Source: an uncultured Bacteroidales bacterium
GTDB taxonomy: Bacteria > Bacteroidota > Bacteroidia > Bacteroidales > Bacteroidaceae
Assembly (NCBI GenBank): GCA_902779845.1
Contig: CACZCZ010000002.1
Coordinates: forward strand, 62,001-126,000
DNA length: 64,000 bases
Reading direction: 5' to 3'
The notes under the pieces were generated by a model, which saw only the letters and a program-made list of their open reading frames with translations, did not search any database and had not been told where the DNA came from. Made by a program: the position numbers and the translations under genes. Below, in pieces: positions 7,746-14,592 of this stretch (positions within the stretch are counted from its first letter, which is position 1; each line of letters starts with the position of its first letter).

Positions 7746-8096
7746 ATGGACGATATGAGTTGTTCCTACATTGACCGATTGGTAGATTTCGGTCTTGGTA
7801 TGGGAGTTGCCAACCAGATGGTAGGCATTATGAACCAGTATATGCGCACAATGGACATCCCAGGTTCTATCAAAAGTATGCCCAAACCTCTTGCGCAAAT
7901 GTACTATGTTGCTATTGACGGACGTGCCGTAGGCCCCCTTAACGATAGCGAAATGGCAAACATGATATATATGAAGCGAGTAAACAAGGATACTTTAGCA
8001 TGGATGCCAGGCATGACGGCATGGAAACCTATTGAACAGGTACCTGAGATACTGAAGTTCGTAGTTCTGGCACCACCGGCATTACCTAACCCTTAA
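7746..8096 (+). CDS. GYF_2 (DUF4339) domain protein
   Basis: 116 aa with a short N-terminal helix region and one GYF_2 domain at about residues 53-105 (YYVAIDGRAVGPL, AWMPGMTAWKPI). It lacks the SPFH part of its upstream neighbour, so it looks like a separate adaptor. It lies 30 nt after the SPFH gene and 11 nt before the membrane protein, which points to one operon. GYF_2 domains usually mediate protein contacts near membranes; the partner is not known. Confidence 0.8.
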   Translation: MDDMSCSYIDRLVDFGLGMGVANQMVGIMNQYMRTMDIPGSIKSMPKPLAQMYYVAIDGRAVGPLNDSEMANMIYMKRVNKDTLAWMPGMTAWKPIEQVPEILKFVVLAPPALPNP

Positions 8097-8107
8097 ACCA
8101 TACGATT

Positions 8108-8458
8108 ATGAAAGCCAACATATTTCTTACACTTATCAGCCTGATTCTTGCAGGTTTGATAGGTTATTGGGTGTTCAGCAATGCAGAAGGGAAGGAGCAG
8201 GATATGCTGTGCGGTATCTGCAGTACTGTTTGTTTCCTTGCGACACTAATTCCTGCTATAGGTCTACGTTACGAATCTGACAGGATTGGAACCAACATAC
8301 GAGTGTTATCTGGTTTGTTTTTCATAGCCTTCCTTATCAGTCACTTTTATTTTGCCAACTATGGTATAAAAATGCCGTTGTATGTGATATTAAATGGTAT
8401 TCTTCTAGTTGTTTATCTTGGAATATTTTATAAGATTCAGGGTTTAAAGGACATATAA
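8108..8458 (+). CDS. Four-helix integral membrane protein
   Basis: 116 aa with four hydrophobic segments at roughly residues 5-23, 36-56, 67-84 and 92-110 and short loops. There is no recognisable motif. It is the fourth gene of the tightly spaced run that starts with the zinc-ribbon protein, which suggests a membrane subunit of that module. Function unknown. Confidence 0.75.
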   Translation: MKANIFLTLISLILAGLIGYWVFSNAEGKEQDMLCGICSTVCFLATLIPAIGLRYESDRIGTNIRVLSGLFFIAFLISHFYFANYGIKMPLYVILNGILLVVYLGIFYKIQGLKDI

Positions 8459-8467
8459 AGGAAACTA

Positions 8468-8743
8468 ATGGCTGTAGTAGGAATCATAGGTAAGGTCAGA
8501 AGATGCTTTCTTCTGTTCACCCTGCTATGTTCGAATTGCGCTATCTTACCTACAGCGGCACAAGCAACTACAGAGATTGATATCCCACTCTCCATAGGGA
8601 AGAAGGCTGAGCAGATTCTCTATCGACATGGATATGTGGTATCGTACAATAAAGATACTAGAACTCGGTTGCATCTTCTGGGTCTTCATGGCATTTCTAT
8701 TGCTCATAGGATTGGCTATGTAGAAAAAGAAAGATCTCTTTAA
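8468..8743 (+). pseudogene. Truncated DNA/RNA non-specific endonuclease fused to a gene scar
   Basis: The frame begins with a signal peptide ending near AAQA. It continues with IGKKAEQILYRHGYVVSYN, the start of the mature part of DNA/RNA non-specific (NUC/EndA-type) endonucleases. After DTRT the similarity stops abruptly, before the catalytic region. From 8661 the DNA instead matches, in another frame, the 3' end of the 60-aa membrane-protein gene. The catalytic domain is missing, so this is a broken gene that may still make a 91-aa secreted fragment. Confidence 0.65.
8661..8723 (+). pseudogene. 3' scar of the 60-aa membrane-protein gene
   Basis: In the frame starting at 8661 the DNA encodes GCIFWVFMAFLLLIGLAM and a stop. 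It aligns with GCLFWVVIILLFIVGLAL at the end of the copies at 433-615 and 10639-10821. The 5' two thirds are absent and replaced by the endonuclease fragment. Confidence 0.7.
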
Positions 8744-8770
8744 ATTTCTCTTCGAAAGTAACTGTATTAA
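8739..8770 (+). promoter_or_regulatory. Island promoter element, copy 7
   Basis: TTTAAATTTCTC starts at 8739 and TGTATTAA at 8763, 24 nt apart. The nuclease gene starts 19 nt after the box. This is the most diverged copy. Confidence 0.55.
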
Positions 8771-8789
8771 GAACCATAAGAAAATAATT

Positions 8790-10310
8790 TTGTTAGAAAG
8801 AAACATTTTGGGTATTAAGAATAGCCCTATTTATCAAGAGTTAAAAGGCTACTATAGTCAATCTACAATTTTCAGTGCTTTAGGCATTGAGCGTAACGAG
8901 AACAGACATAGCGCATTCTTATGTTGGTTACTTGATCCGAAGTCAGACCATCAATTAGGCGTTGAACCCTTGAAAAAGTTCTTGGCTTTATATGCAGTGG
9001 TCAACGAGAAAATAGATGATGAATTAAGAGCTGCTTTTATCACAGGGCGTTACAATCTGGAAGATATCCAAATGGAAAGAGAGTTGTCGCTATCAAGATT
9101 CTGTGATGATGAAAGTCGTTTGCATTTGAATGAAAAGCAGAAGAGACTTGATATTTGGTCAGAGTTCTCAGTGTCAATTCCTGACAGTAGTGAACCTCGC
9201 AAGATTGCCTTGGTTATAGAGAATAAGATTTATAGCAAAGAGGGTAAGAGAGAGAACATTTATCAGACAGATGTTTACCATGACTGCTTGAGTAAGTATT
9301 ATGCAGACCAAACTTTGCTGGAAGTATTCCTTACTCCTAATAATGAAGGAGCAAACTGTCCGGATTTCCTTCATCTTACGTATCAACAACTATTAGATGA
9401 TGTGCTGCTTCCTTTGGCGTCAATGGCAAAAACGGAACATGCTAAGCTCTTTCTCAATGACTATATACGTAATCTTGGGAAACCTGCCATGAATGATGAC
9501 GATGATGAGAAAAAAGTAAAGACTTATTCCATTTTGGCTACCTCAGAACTTGAACGAAAGAAATTGCAGCAATTACTGGATACTGAGGGGATGAAAACCA
9601 TTATAGAGAAAGCTCTGTTTGCTGTCTATGGAGAACAAGCAAAGAACGTTATTGGCAAAGAGAGAATGAAACGGAATAAGGAGAGTATAAAGACATACGA
9701 GACCATAGTGCTAACAGAATTTTGGAATGACAATACACATATTCTGAAAGCAATGCTGTATAACCTTGAGATATTCCCTGAAGGCAAGAAAGAAGCAATA
9801 GAAAAAATATTCAAGGAAAGCAATCGGGATACTAGCAAATATGTCGTTGAAAAGAAGTGTGGGGACCAATGGGTCGTTGCAGACGCAAATTATAATAGAC
9901 CTCTTGCCAAAGGGCGTGCTGCTTGCGTGTTCTTTGCCCAATGGATGGCTATGAATGAAGAAAAATTCACATTGCAACAAGTACGAGATGTTTTTCCTCT
10001 CACTCTCAATGAGTATTATAAGAATAGCAGTTGGAATTTCATAGATACGCTTATCTTTGGAAGCGATTCTGAATCATTAATGGCCAATGCCGTCAACATA
10101 GCAGGGCAACAGATAGAGCTTGCTAGCGACAAATGGGATTTCTATCCAATAAAATATACCAACAATGGTAAATGTGGCTGGGGATACCTCAAAGACGGTA
10201 ATTATGCCATTATGCCAAAAATGTGGCGTAAAGAAGACTTCCAACGACTACTTAATCACATCGATGCCCATCCCGAACTCTTTAGCGGATTACGTATCCG
10301 GCAGATCTAA
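8790..10310 (+). CDS. PD-(D/E)XK nuclease-family protein (PDDEXK_4-like)
   Basis: 506 aa. The N-terminal ENRHSAFLCWLLDP block, then RLDIW with Asp121 and the ENK motif (Glu144-Lys146), give the PD-(D/E)XK active site. A Gln/Tyr-containing helix follows in the usual place, and about 340 residues of unrecognised sequence come after. The start is a TTG at 8790: no ATG lies upstream in frame, and conserved sequence begins within ten codons. Proteins of this kind are predicted nucleases often found in defence islands. Its own island promoter and location support a role in the accessory system, but the target is unknown. Confidence 0.8.
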   Translation: MLERNILGIKNSPIYQELKGYYSQSTIFSALGIERNENRHSAFLCWLLDPKSDHQLGVEPLKKFLALYAVVNEKIDDELRAAFITGRYNLEDIQMERELSLSRFCDDESRLHLNEKQKRLDIWSEFSVSIPDSSEPRKIALVIENKIYSKEGKRENIYQTDVYHDCLSKYYADQTLLEVFLTPNNEGANCPDFLHLTYQQLLDDVLLPLASMAKTEHAKLFLNDYIRNLGKPAMNDDDDEKKVKTYSILATSELERKKLQQLLDTEGMKTIIEKALFAVYGEQAKNVIGKERMKRNKESIKTYETIVLTEFWNDNTHILKAMLYNLEIFPEGKKEAIEKIFKESNRDTSKYVVEKKCGDQWVVADANYNRPLAKGRAACVFFAQWMAMNEEKFTLQQVRDVFPLTLNEYYKNSSWNFIDTLIFGSDSESLMANAVNIAGQQIELASDKWDFYPIKYTNNGKCGWGYLKDGNYAIMPKMWRKEDFQRLLNHIDAHPELFSGLRIRQI

Positions 10311-10348
10311 TGCCAAAGGAGAAGTATATGAAAGAAGTTGCGGAATGA

Positions 10349-10380
10349 TTTGAATTTTTCTTGCTAACTTCCTATATTAT
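10349..10380 (+). promoter_or_regulatory. Island promoter element, copy 8
   Basis: TTTGAATTTTTC starts at 10349 and TATATTAT at 10373, 24 nt apart. The next ATG (10408) is 27 nt after the box, the same distance as at the HAD-sigma gene. Confidence 0.75.
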
Positions 10381-10407
10381 AGAACAACCTAATAAAACAT
10401 CATTGTT

Positions 10408-10638
10408 ATGACACAGATAAAGATTTTCAATGGGACTACCTATGAAGGGTCTAGCGCTGGTCCTTCAGCTCCGACTATTGACAGCCTTACCGAAAAAGTC
10501 AATGAGTTTCTTGCAGAAAACGATGGCAAGATAACAATTAAAGACATTAAATACACTGTTCAAAGTCCAAATCCTCATCAAATATTAAATCTTGGTATTA
10601 AGGTGTGGACTATCATGCTGATATATGAAACCTTCTGA
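10408..10638 (+). CDS. 76-aa island protein of unknown function
   Basis: A 76-residue protein with a polar N-terminal half (SSAGPSAPTIDSLTEKVNEF), a mixed middle (DGKITIKDIKYTV) and a hydrophobic end (LGIKVWTIMLIYE). No family is recognised. Its TGA is followed directly by the ATG of the 60-aa membrane protein (10639) with no gap, so the two should be translated together. The promoter element 27 nt upstream supports expression. Confidence 0.65.
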   Translation: MTQIKIFNGTTYEGSSAGPSAPTIDSLTEKVNEFLAENDGKITIKDIKYTVQSPNPHQILNLGIKVWTIMLIYETF

Positions 10639-10821
10639 ATGGAGGTTATCGGTATCATCCTACTGCTCATCATTTCCTTTATAGTCCTTGGCCTTCTGGG
10701 CTGGGGACTGAAAGGCATTGGTGTGATCTTTGACTTTCTGTGGGAGGGTTGCACTACGAGCTTCGGTTGCCTCTTCTGGGTTGTCACCATCCTACTGCTC
10801 ATCGTAGGACTGGCGCTGTGA
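10639..10821 (+). CDS. 60-aa double-spanning membrane protein, copy B
   Basis: Nearly the same 60 residues as 433-615, with a handful of conservative changes (for example IISFIVL for IIAFVVL and WVVTILLLIVGL for WVVIILLFIVGL). Both hydrophobic helices and the FDFLWEGCTTS loop are kept, so the two genes are recent paralogues under some selection. Here it is not driven by its own promoter element but follows the 76-aa gene without a gap. It is followed 15 nt later by the broken MQDWSKYIE copy. Confidence 0.75.
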   Translation: MEVIGIILLLIISFIVLGLLGWGLKGIGVIFDFLWEGCTTSFGCLFWVVTILLLIVGLAL

Positions 10822-10836
10822 ACGAATTAAAGAATT

Positions 10837-10940
10837 ATGCAAGACTGGAGTAAATATATTGAAATGCCTTTGATTCCGAATGGATTGTTGAAGATGTCTT
10901 TGAAAACGGAGAATCGTGCTTTGACCGAAGCGGACGGTAA
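10837..10940 (+). pseudogene. Deleted copy of the MQDWSKYIE gene
   Basis: It begins MQDWSKYIEMP like the gene at 1651 and then jumps to bases matching 1866 onward (DSEWIVEDVFENGES in the original frame). About 181 bases, equivalent to 1685-1865, are missing, which shifts the frame at the junction. The original reading frame would end at TAA 10938-10940. Confidence 0.75.
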
Positions 10941-11001
10941 AACCTTCAAGCTGATGACTGAGAAACAGGAACAGCTATTTTTGGAAAAAGTGAAGGTGAT
11001 C

Positions 11002-11033
11002 TTTAAATTATTCTGGCGATGTAACTATATTAT
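11002..11033 (+). promoter_or_regulatory. Island promoter element, copy 9
   Basis: TTTAAATTATTC starts at 11002 and TATATTAT at 11026, 24 nt apart. The next 30 nt repeat the leader of the AAA+ gene (TATGTTTGTAATCCCTAAAA), so this was the start of a second AAA-type unit. Confidence 0.7.
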
Positions 11034-11061
11034 GTTTGTAATCCCTAAAAAAAATTTGATT

Positions 11062-11283
11062 ATGAACTCTACCACCATCACCACCCACAACACCAAAAAA
11101 TTTAACAAAATCCTCTCACTCCTCACCACCCTCCACCCTCATCTCTCTATCCTACCCTCTCCTACCACCAACTCCATCACCTTCTTCACCAACTCCACCC
11201 TCCAATCCAACCTCCTCTTCTCCCATCTCACCAACCTCCTTCATCTTAAACCCCTTCATCCCTCCTACGCTCTTGCAGCGTAG
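11062..11283 (+). other. Open frame over a 204-nt G-free tract (11065-11268)
   Basis: From 11065 to 11268 the + strand contains no G at all. An ATG at 11062, 28 nt after an island promoter, opens 73 codons dominated by Thr, Ser, Leu, His, Pro and Asn, with a TAG at 11281-11283. Without G only TAA could stop a frame, so openness alone is weak evidence of coding. The tract ends in a 7-bp hairpin (CTACGCT at 11265-11271, AGCGTAG at 11277-11283). It sits exactly where the body of a second AAA+ gene should be. It could be a real low-complexity ORF, a structured or G-rich antisense element, or decayed filler. Confidence 0.5.
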
Positions 11284-11288
11284 AGGGG

Positions 11289-11350
11289 TGCAATGCCGAA
11301 CGTCTGGTATCTCGTCAGCCAAGCCGTGAAGAACCATTCGGCACTGGCAT
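11289..11350 (+). pseudogene. C-terminal remnant of a second AAA+ ATPase gene
   Basis: Bases 11290-11308 are identical to 4808-4826 inside the AAA+ gene. The matching frame encodes CNAERLVSRQPSREEPFG, against CNAERLDGQAPSRRIGF in the intact gene. Together with the duplicated promoter at 11002-11064 it brackets a lost gene body. A competing 39-codon frame (ATG 11293 to TAA 11412, beginning MPNVWYLV) overlaps it but has no support. Confidence 0.65.
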
Positions 11351-11410
11351 TTGTAGAAAACGCAGACGCTGCCACGGTGGAGCGTCTGCGCACGGTGAAA
11401 TGGTTCTGTT

Positions 11411-11513
11411 AAAACCTACACCTTTTCGGCTTACCTACACCCGAACCTACACCCATTTAACCACCTGATACTAAGCGCATGACGACATGCGGGTGTAGGT
11501 ATGTAGGTTTTTT
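11411..11513. repeat. Cluster of ACCTACACCC repeats at the island edge
   Basis: ACCTACACCC occurs directly at 11433-11442 and 11445-11454 and inverted at 11491-11500. An outer pair, AAAACCTACA at 11411-11420 and TGTAGGTTTT at 11502-11511, is also perfectly inverted. The block separates the AT-rich island from the core TPR gene and could fold or mark an old insertion edge. No gene is seen in 11413-11554. Confidence 0.6.
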
Positions 11514-11528
11514 CGGGGAAAATCACTT

Positions 11529-11545
11529 ACGCGCGCGTGCGCGCG
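11529..11545. repeat. Alternating CG run
   Basis: A 17-nt alternating purine-pyrimidine run starting ACGCGCGCG lies just downstream of the TPR gene stop. Similar ACGCGCGC runs occur at five other places in the window. Confidence 0.5.
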
Positions 11546-11554
11546 AAACCTTAT

Positions 11555-13561
11555 TTACTTTTGCTTGGAGTAGCGCTTAATCAAGTTGTAAGCGCCATAG
11601 AGGCCGTACTCGCCGGCTTGTGAGAGGTCGGAGAGGCCGCGCTGGACCTGACCGTCGAGGATGGAGGCGAGGCCACGGTTGTAGTAAGCATCAGGGAAGC
11701 GGGGGTCGATGTTCAGCGCCTTGGTGTAGGCTTCGTATGCCTTCACACGCTCGTGCTTGGCGAGGTAGATGTTACCCATGTTATACCAGGCGTAGGCGAA
11801 GTCGGGGGCGAGCTTGACGACACGCTCCAACTCGTCGAGAGCACGGCTGTAGCCCATCTGGGTGGCCAGCTGGCTGGCATCGGCACTGGCGGCTTCCACC
11901 TGGCGGCAGTGTACCTGTGCCTGCATGAAGGATATCATGGGATCCGTGTCGTCGAGGGCTGCCGCACTGTCGAGGTCTGCAGATGCTGAGTCGAAGTCGC
12001 GGACGTGGTAGTAGGACAAGGCACGAGCCATATACAGCACGGTGGAGGGCTTGGAGGTGGATTCCAACATCGTGGTGAGGCGCTTGATGACAGCAAAGTG
12101 CAACTGCAGGTTGTTGTTCTCCAACGAAGGCTCGGTGTTGGTGAGATAGACGGGAAGTCCCCATTTGGCACGGGCGTTGAGCTTATCCAACAGACGGTGG
12201 AAGGGGATGTAGCGGTTGGTGGGGCTGACGGTGCGATGCTGGCTGAGGACGAAGATGGACTGCGGCTGCAGATCGACCTGGCGGTCCTGCACCTTGCCGC
12301 GATAGGCGCTGGTGTATTCGCGTTCGGGTTCGCTGGTGTCGGCCTCCACGAGACTGGCGTAGTCGTTGATGTTGCGCTCGCTCTTCTTGCGCGTCTTGGA
12401 GGGTTTGTGCTTGATGCCGGCACGGGCATCGGTGCGGGCTTTGATGATGCGGAATTCATCGCGCTCGGCACCGTAGGTGTCGCCCAGCTTGCGCCGGATG
12501 GCAGCGCGCTGCTGGTAGCCGATGAGGAAGTCGGGGTAGGCGTCGAGGACTGTGGTGATGTCGCGCAGGGCAGCACGGTAGTCGCCGGTCTGATCCAGCA
12601 GCAGGGCACGGTTGAAGAGGGCTATCATGTTGTCGGGCTCCACGGAGAGGACGAAGTTGAAGTCCTCGATGGCGGCGTTGTCCTCGCCCACCTGTGCACG
12701 CAGCAGACCTCGGTTGAAGTGTCCGAGATAGTTGCGGGGCTCTATCTCAAGGGCCTGGTCGTAGTCGGCCATCGCGCCACGCAGGTTGTTCTGGTGGAAG
12801 CGGGCGAGGGCGCGGTTGACATAGTTGCCGGCGATGCGGGGGCGCTGGAGGATGGCTTTGTCGATCTCGCCTTCTGCCTGGGCATACTCGCCGCGCTGCA
12901 GGCTGATCATGGAACGCATGGTCCACGCCTGAGCATCGAAGTCGTCGAGCACGAGGGCTGAATCGACGAGCGCCAGACAGCGCACGGTGTCGCCCTGCTG
13001 CATGGCGACCTGTGCCTTCATGGTCATATTCTCTGACTCACGCGGCCAGTAGCGAATCATCTGGTCGATGGCTGAATCGGCGTGCGCATAGTCCTTGAGT
13101 TCGAAATAGCAGAGCACCAGGTTGTGCCAGCTGCCTTTGTTGCGGGGCTCGATGTCAATCACCTTGCGGTAGTCGGCAATGGCACCCTCGTAGTTGCTCA
13201 TGTTGACGCGGCAGAGGCCTCGCAGCTGGTAGCTGTCCGAGACATAGGGATTGCGCTCCAAGCTCTCTGTGCAGTCCTGCTCGGCGCCCGTGAAGTCCTC
13301 GAGATAGAACTTGGCCAGTCCGCGGAAGAAATAGGGCTCATGGAGATAGGGCTTGGCGGCGATGACCATGTTAAAGCGCTGGATGGAGAGCACATAGTCC
13401 TCGTAGTAGAGTGCATTGCGCCCCATCATCATCACGCGGTCGGTGTTGATCTGAGCTGAAGAATGAAAGATGAAAGAGTGAAAAATGAAAAATAAGAAGA
13501 TGTAGCGCAAGCAGGAACGCCCGAGCCAGCAAGACCTCAGAAAGAAACTTTTATTTTTCAT
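11555..13561 (-). CDS. Secreted or periplasmic TPR-repeat protein
   Basis: 668 aa made mostly of tetratricopeptide repeats. About nine to ten lie in residues 45-380 (for example AIADYRKVIDIEPRN, GAMADYDQALEIEPRN) and three more near 540-650. A charged linker (KHKPSKTRKKSERN) lies around 385-400. The N-terminus has a hydrophobic export signal (IFLFFIFHSF...SSAQ) whose coding DNA is a heptamer-like array at 13461-13496, so the signal may have been remodelled by repeat growth. TPR proteins act as scaffolds; no partner is evident. It is transcribed after def, with which it may be co-transcribed. Confidence 0.85.
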   Translation of the reverse strand: MKNKSFFLRSCWLGRSCLRYIFLFFIFHSFIFHSSAQINTDRVMMMGRNALYYEDYVLSIQRFNMVIAAKPYLHEPYFFRGLAKFYLEDFTGAEQDCTESLERNPYVSDSYQLRGLCRVNMSNYEGAIADYRKVIDIEPRNKGSWHNLVLCYFELKDYAHADSAIDQMIRYWPRESENMTMKAQVAMQQGDTVRCLALVDSALVLDDFDAQAWTMRSMISLQRGEYAQAEGEIDKAILQRPRIAGNYVNRALARFHQNNLRGAMADYDQALEIEPRNYLGHFNRGLLRAQVGEDNAAIEDFNFVLSVEPDNMIALFNRALLLDQTGDYRAALRDITTVLDAYPDFLIGYQQRAAIRRKLGDTYGAERDEFRIIKARTDARAGIKHKPSKTRKKSERNINDYASLVEADTSEPEREYTSAYRGKVQDRQVDLQPQSIFVLSQHRTVSPTNRYIPFHRLLDKLNARAKWGLPVYLTNTEPSLENNNLQLHFAVIKRLTTMLESTSKPSTVLYMARALSYYHVRDFDSASADLDSAAALDDTDPMISFMQAQVHCRQVEAASADASQLATQMGYSRALDELERVVKLAPDFAYAWYNMGNIYLAKHERVKAYEAYTKALNIDPRFPDAYYNRGLASILDGQVQRGLSDLSQAGEYGLYGAYNLIKRYSKQK

Positions 13562-13590
13562 TTTTCACTTTATCGCTTTTCACTCTATCA
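13554..13590. repeat. Degenerate heptamer array between def and the TPR gene
   Basis: Units related to TTTTCAC and TTTTTCA follow each other with a 7-8 nt period across the TPR start and the def stop. Confidence 0.55.
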
Positions 13591-14145
13591 CCTCTTCACC
13601 TTCACTTTGTAGTCACAGGAGAAGCGGCCTTTGAGGAGGTCGTTGAGCTTTCCCTTGATCATCTGCTTGCGGATGCCAACGATGTGGTCGGTATAGACCT
13701 TGCCGTCGAGATGGTCAAATTCATGCTGCATGACACGGGCAAGATAGCCGTCCACCCATTCGTCGCGCTCCTGGAACTCTTCATCTAAATAGGAAACGCG
13801 CACGCGTGTGGGCCGCTTCACGGTCTCGCTCATGCCGGGCAGCGACAGGCAACCCTCGTCCATTGACTCCTGGTGGCTCTTGTCGTACTCCTCGATGTAG
13901 GGGTTGTAGAACACGTGACGATAGCCGTCGTACTGCGGATAATCTTCCTTGATGGGATTCAGGTCGATGACGACGACGCGCACAGAGCGTCCTACCTGAG
14001 GCGCTGCGAGGCCGATGCCTCCGCTGCGGTCAAGGGTGTCAAACATATCCTGCACGAACTGCGCGAGTTCGGGGTCTTCGGGGTTGATGTCTTCGGCAAC
14101 CTTGCGAAGCACGGGCTGGCCGAGGGTGTAGATGGGGAGAACCAT
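13588..14145 (-). CDS. def: Peptide deformylase
   Basis: 185 aa. It removes the formyl group from the initiator methionine of new proteins. The three family motifs are present: GIGLAAPQVG, EGCLSLPG (metal-binding Cys) and QHEFDHLDGKVYTD (two metal-binding His and the catalytic Glu). The length is typical. It lies directly downstream of ruvX on the minus strand and upstream of the TPR gene, a common Bacteroidales order. The last residues (KVKVKR) are read from repeat-like DNA. Cytoplasmic, ribosome-associated. Confidence 0.97.
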   Translation of the reverse strand: MVLPIYTLGQPVLRKVAEDINPEDPELAQFVQDMFDTLDRSGGIGLAAPQVGRSVRVVVIDLNPIKEDYPQYDGYRHVFYNPYIEEYDKSHQESMDEGCLSLPGMSETVKRPTRVRVSYLDEEFQERDEWVDGYLARVMQHEFDHLDGKVYTDHIVGIRKQMIKGKLNDLLKGRFSCDYKVKVKR

Positions 14146-14156
14146 GTTATTTTACA

Positions 14157-14184
14157 TTTTGACAATTTACGATTTACGATTTAA
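14157..14184. repeat. Heptamer array between ruvX and def
   Basis: GATTTAC and GATTTAA units with a 7-nt period run over the ruvX stop into the def leader. Confidence 0.5.
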
Positions 14185-14586
14185 CTGTTCCATCCATCCT
14201 TGCAGGATGATGGTGGCGGATATCTCATCGACGAGGGCTTTGTTCTGACGTGCCTTGCGGCCGATGCCGCTGTCGAGCATGGCGCGGTGAGCCAGCACGC
14301 TGGTGAAACGCTCGTCGAATAATTCGACAGGTATTGAGGGCAAAAGTTTACGCAGCCGGTTGACAAAAGGTGTGATGCGACGCATATTCTCGCTGTCCTC
14401 GCCATTCATCTGGCGGGGGTGCCCAACGATGATGCGCTCCACAGGTTCGCGACGGACATAGTCCAGCACGAAAGCTTCCAAGTCTTTCGTGGCCACGGTG
14501 GTAAGACCGTTGGCAATGAGCTGCAGGGGGTCTGTGACCGCTATGCCTGTTCGTTTCTGTCCGTAATCGATTGCCAGGAGACGCAT
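14167..14586 (-). CDS. ruvX: Putative pre-16S rRNA nuclease / Holliday-junction resolvase-like YqgF
   Basis: 139 aa with the RNase H-like YqgF fold: LLAIDYGQKRTGIAVTDP at the start (catalytic Asp), ERIIVGHPRQMNGEDSE in the middle and VELFDERFTSVLA near the end. E. coli YqgF matures 16S rRNA; other members cut branched DNA. The start at 14586 is fixed by MRLLAIDYG, which begins the conserved core. It precedes def on the minus strand. Confidence 0.95.
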   Translation of the reverse strand: MRLLAIDYGQKRTGIAVTDPLQLIANGLTTVATKDLEAFVLDYVRREPVERIIVGHPRQMNGEDSENMRRITPFVNRLRKLLPSIPVELFDERFTSVLAHRAMLDSGIGRKARQNKALVDEISATIILQGWMEQLNRKS

Positions 14587-14592
14587 GTTTTG

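Noticed and set aside
187-11033. Integron attC sites as explanation of the repeated element
   Set aside because: The nine elements lack paired GTTRRRY-type cores and long imperfect palindromes and sit at promoter distance from starts; no integrase gene is visible. A looser cassette-like shuffling remains possible.
10837-11283. Single 148-codon gene
   Set aside because: The open frame joins a frameshifted pseudogene, an island promoter and the G-free tract. Its middle is non-coding promoter DNA duplicated from 3112-3173.
11293-11412. 39-codon frame beginning MPNVWYLV
   Set aside because: The DNA is better explained as the AAA+ tail remnant in another frame.
12005-12961. Long antisense frame over the TPR gene
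   Set aside because: It is a shadow of GC-rich, codon-biased coding DNA on the other strand; similar long shadows over many core genes were left out.
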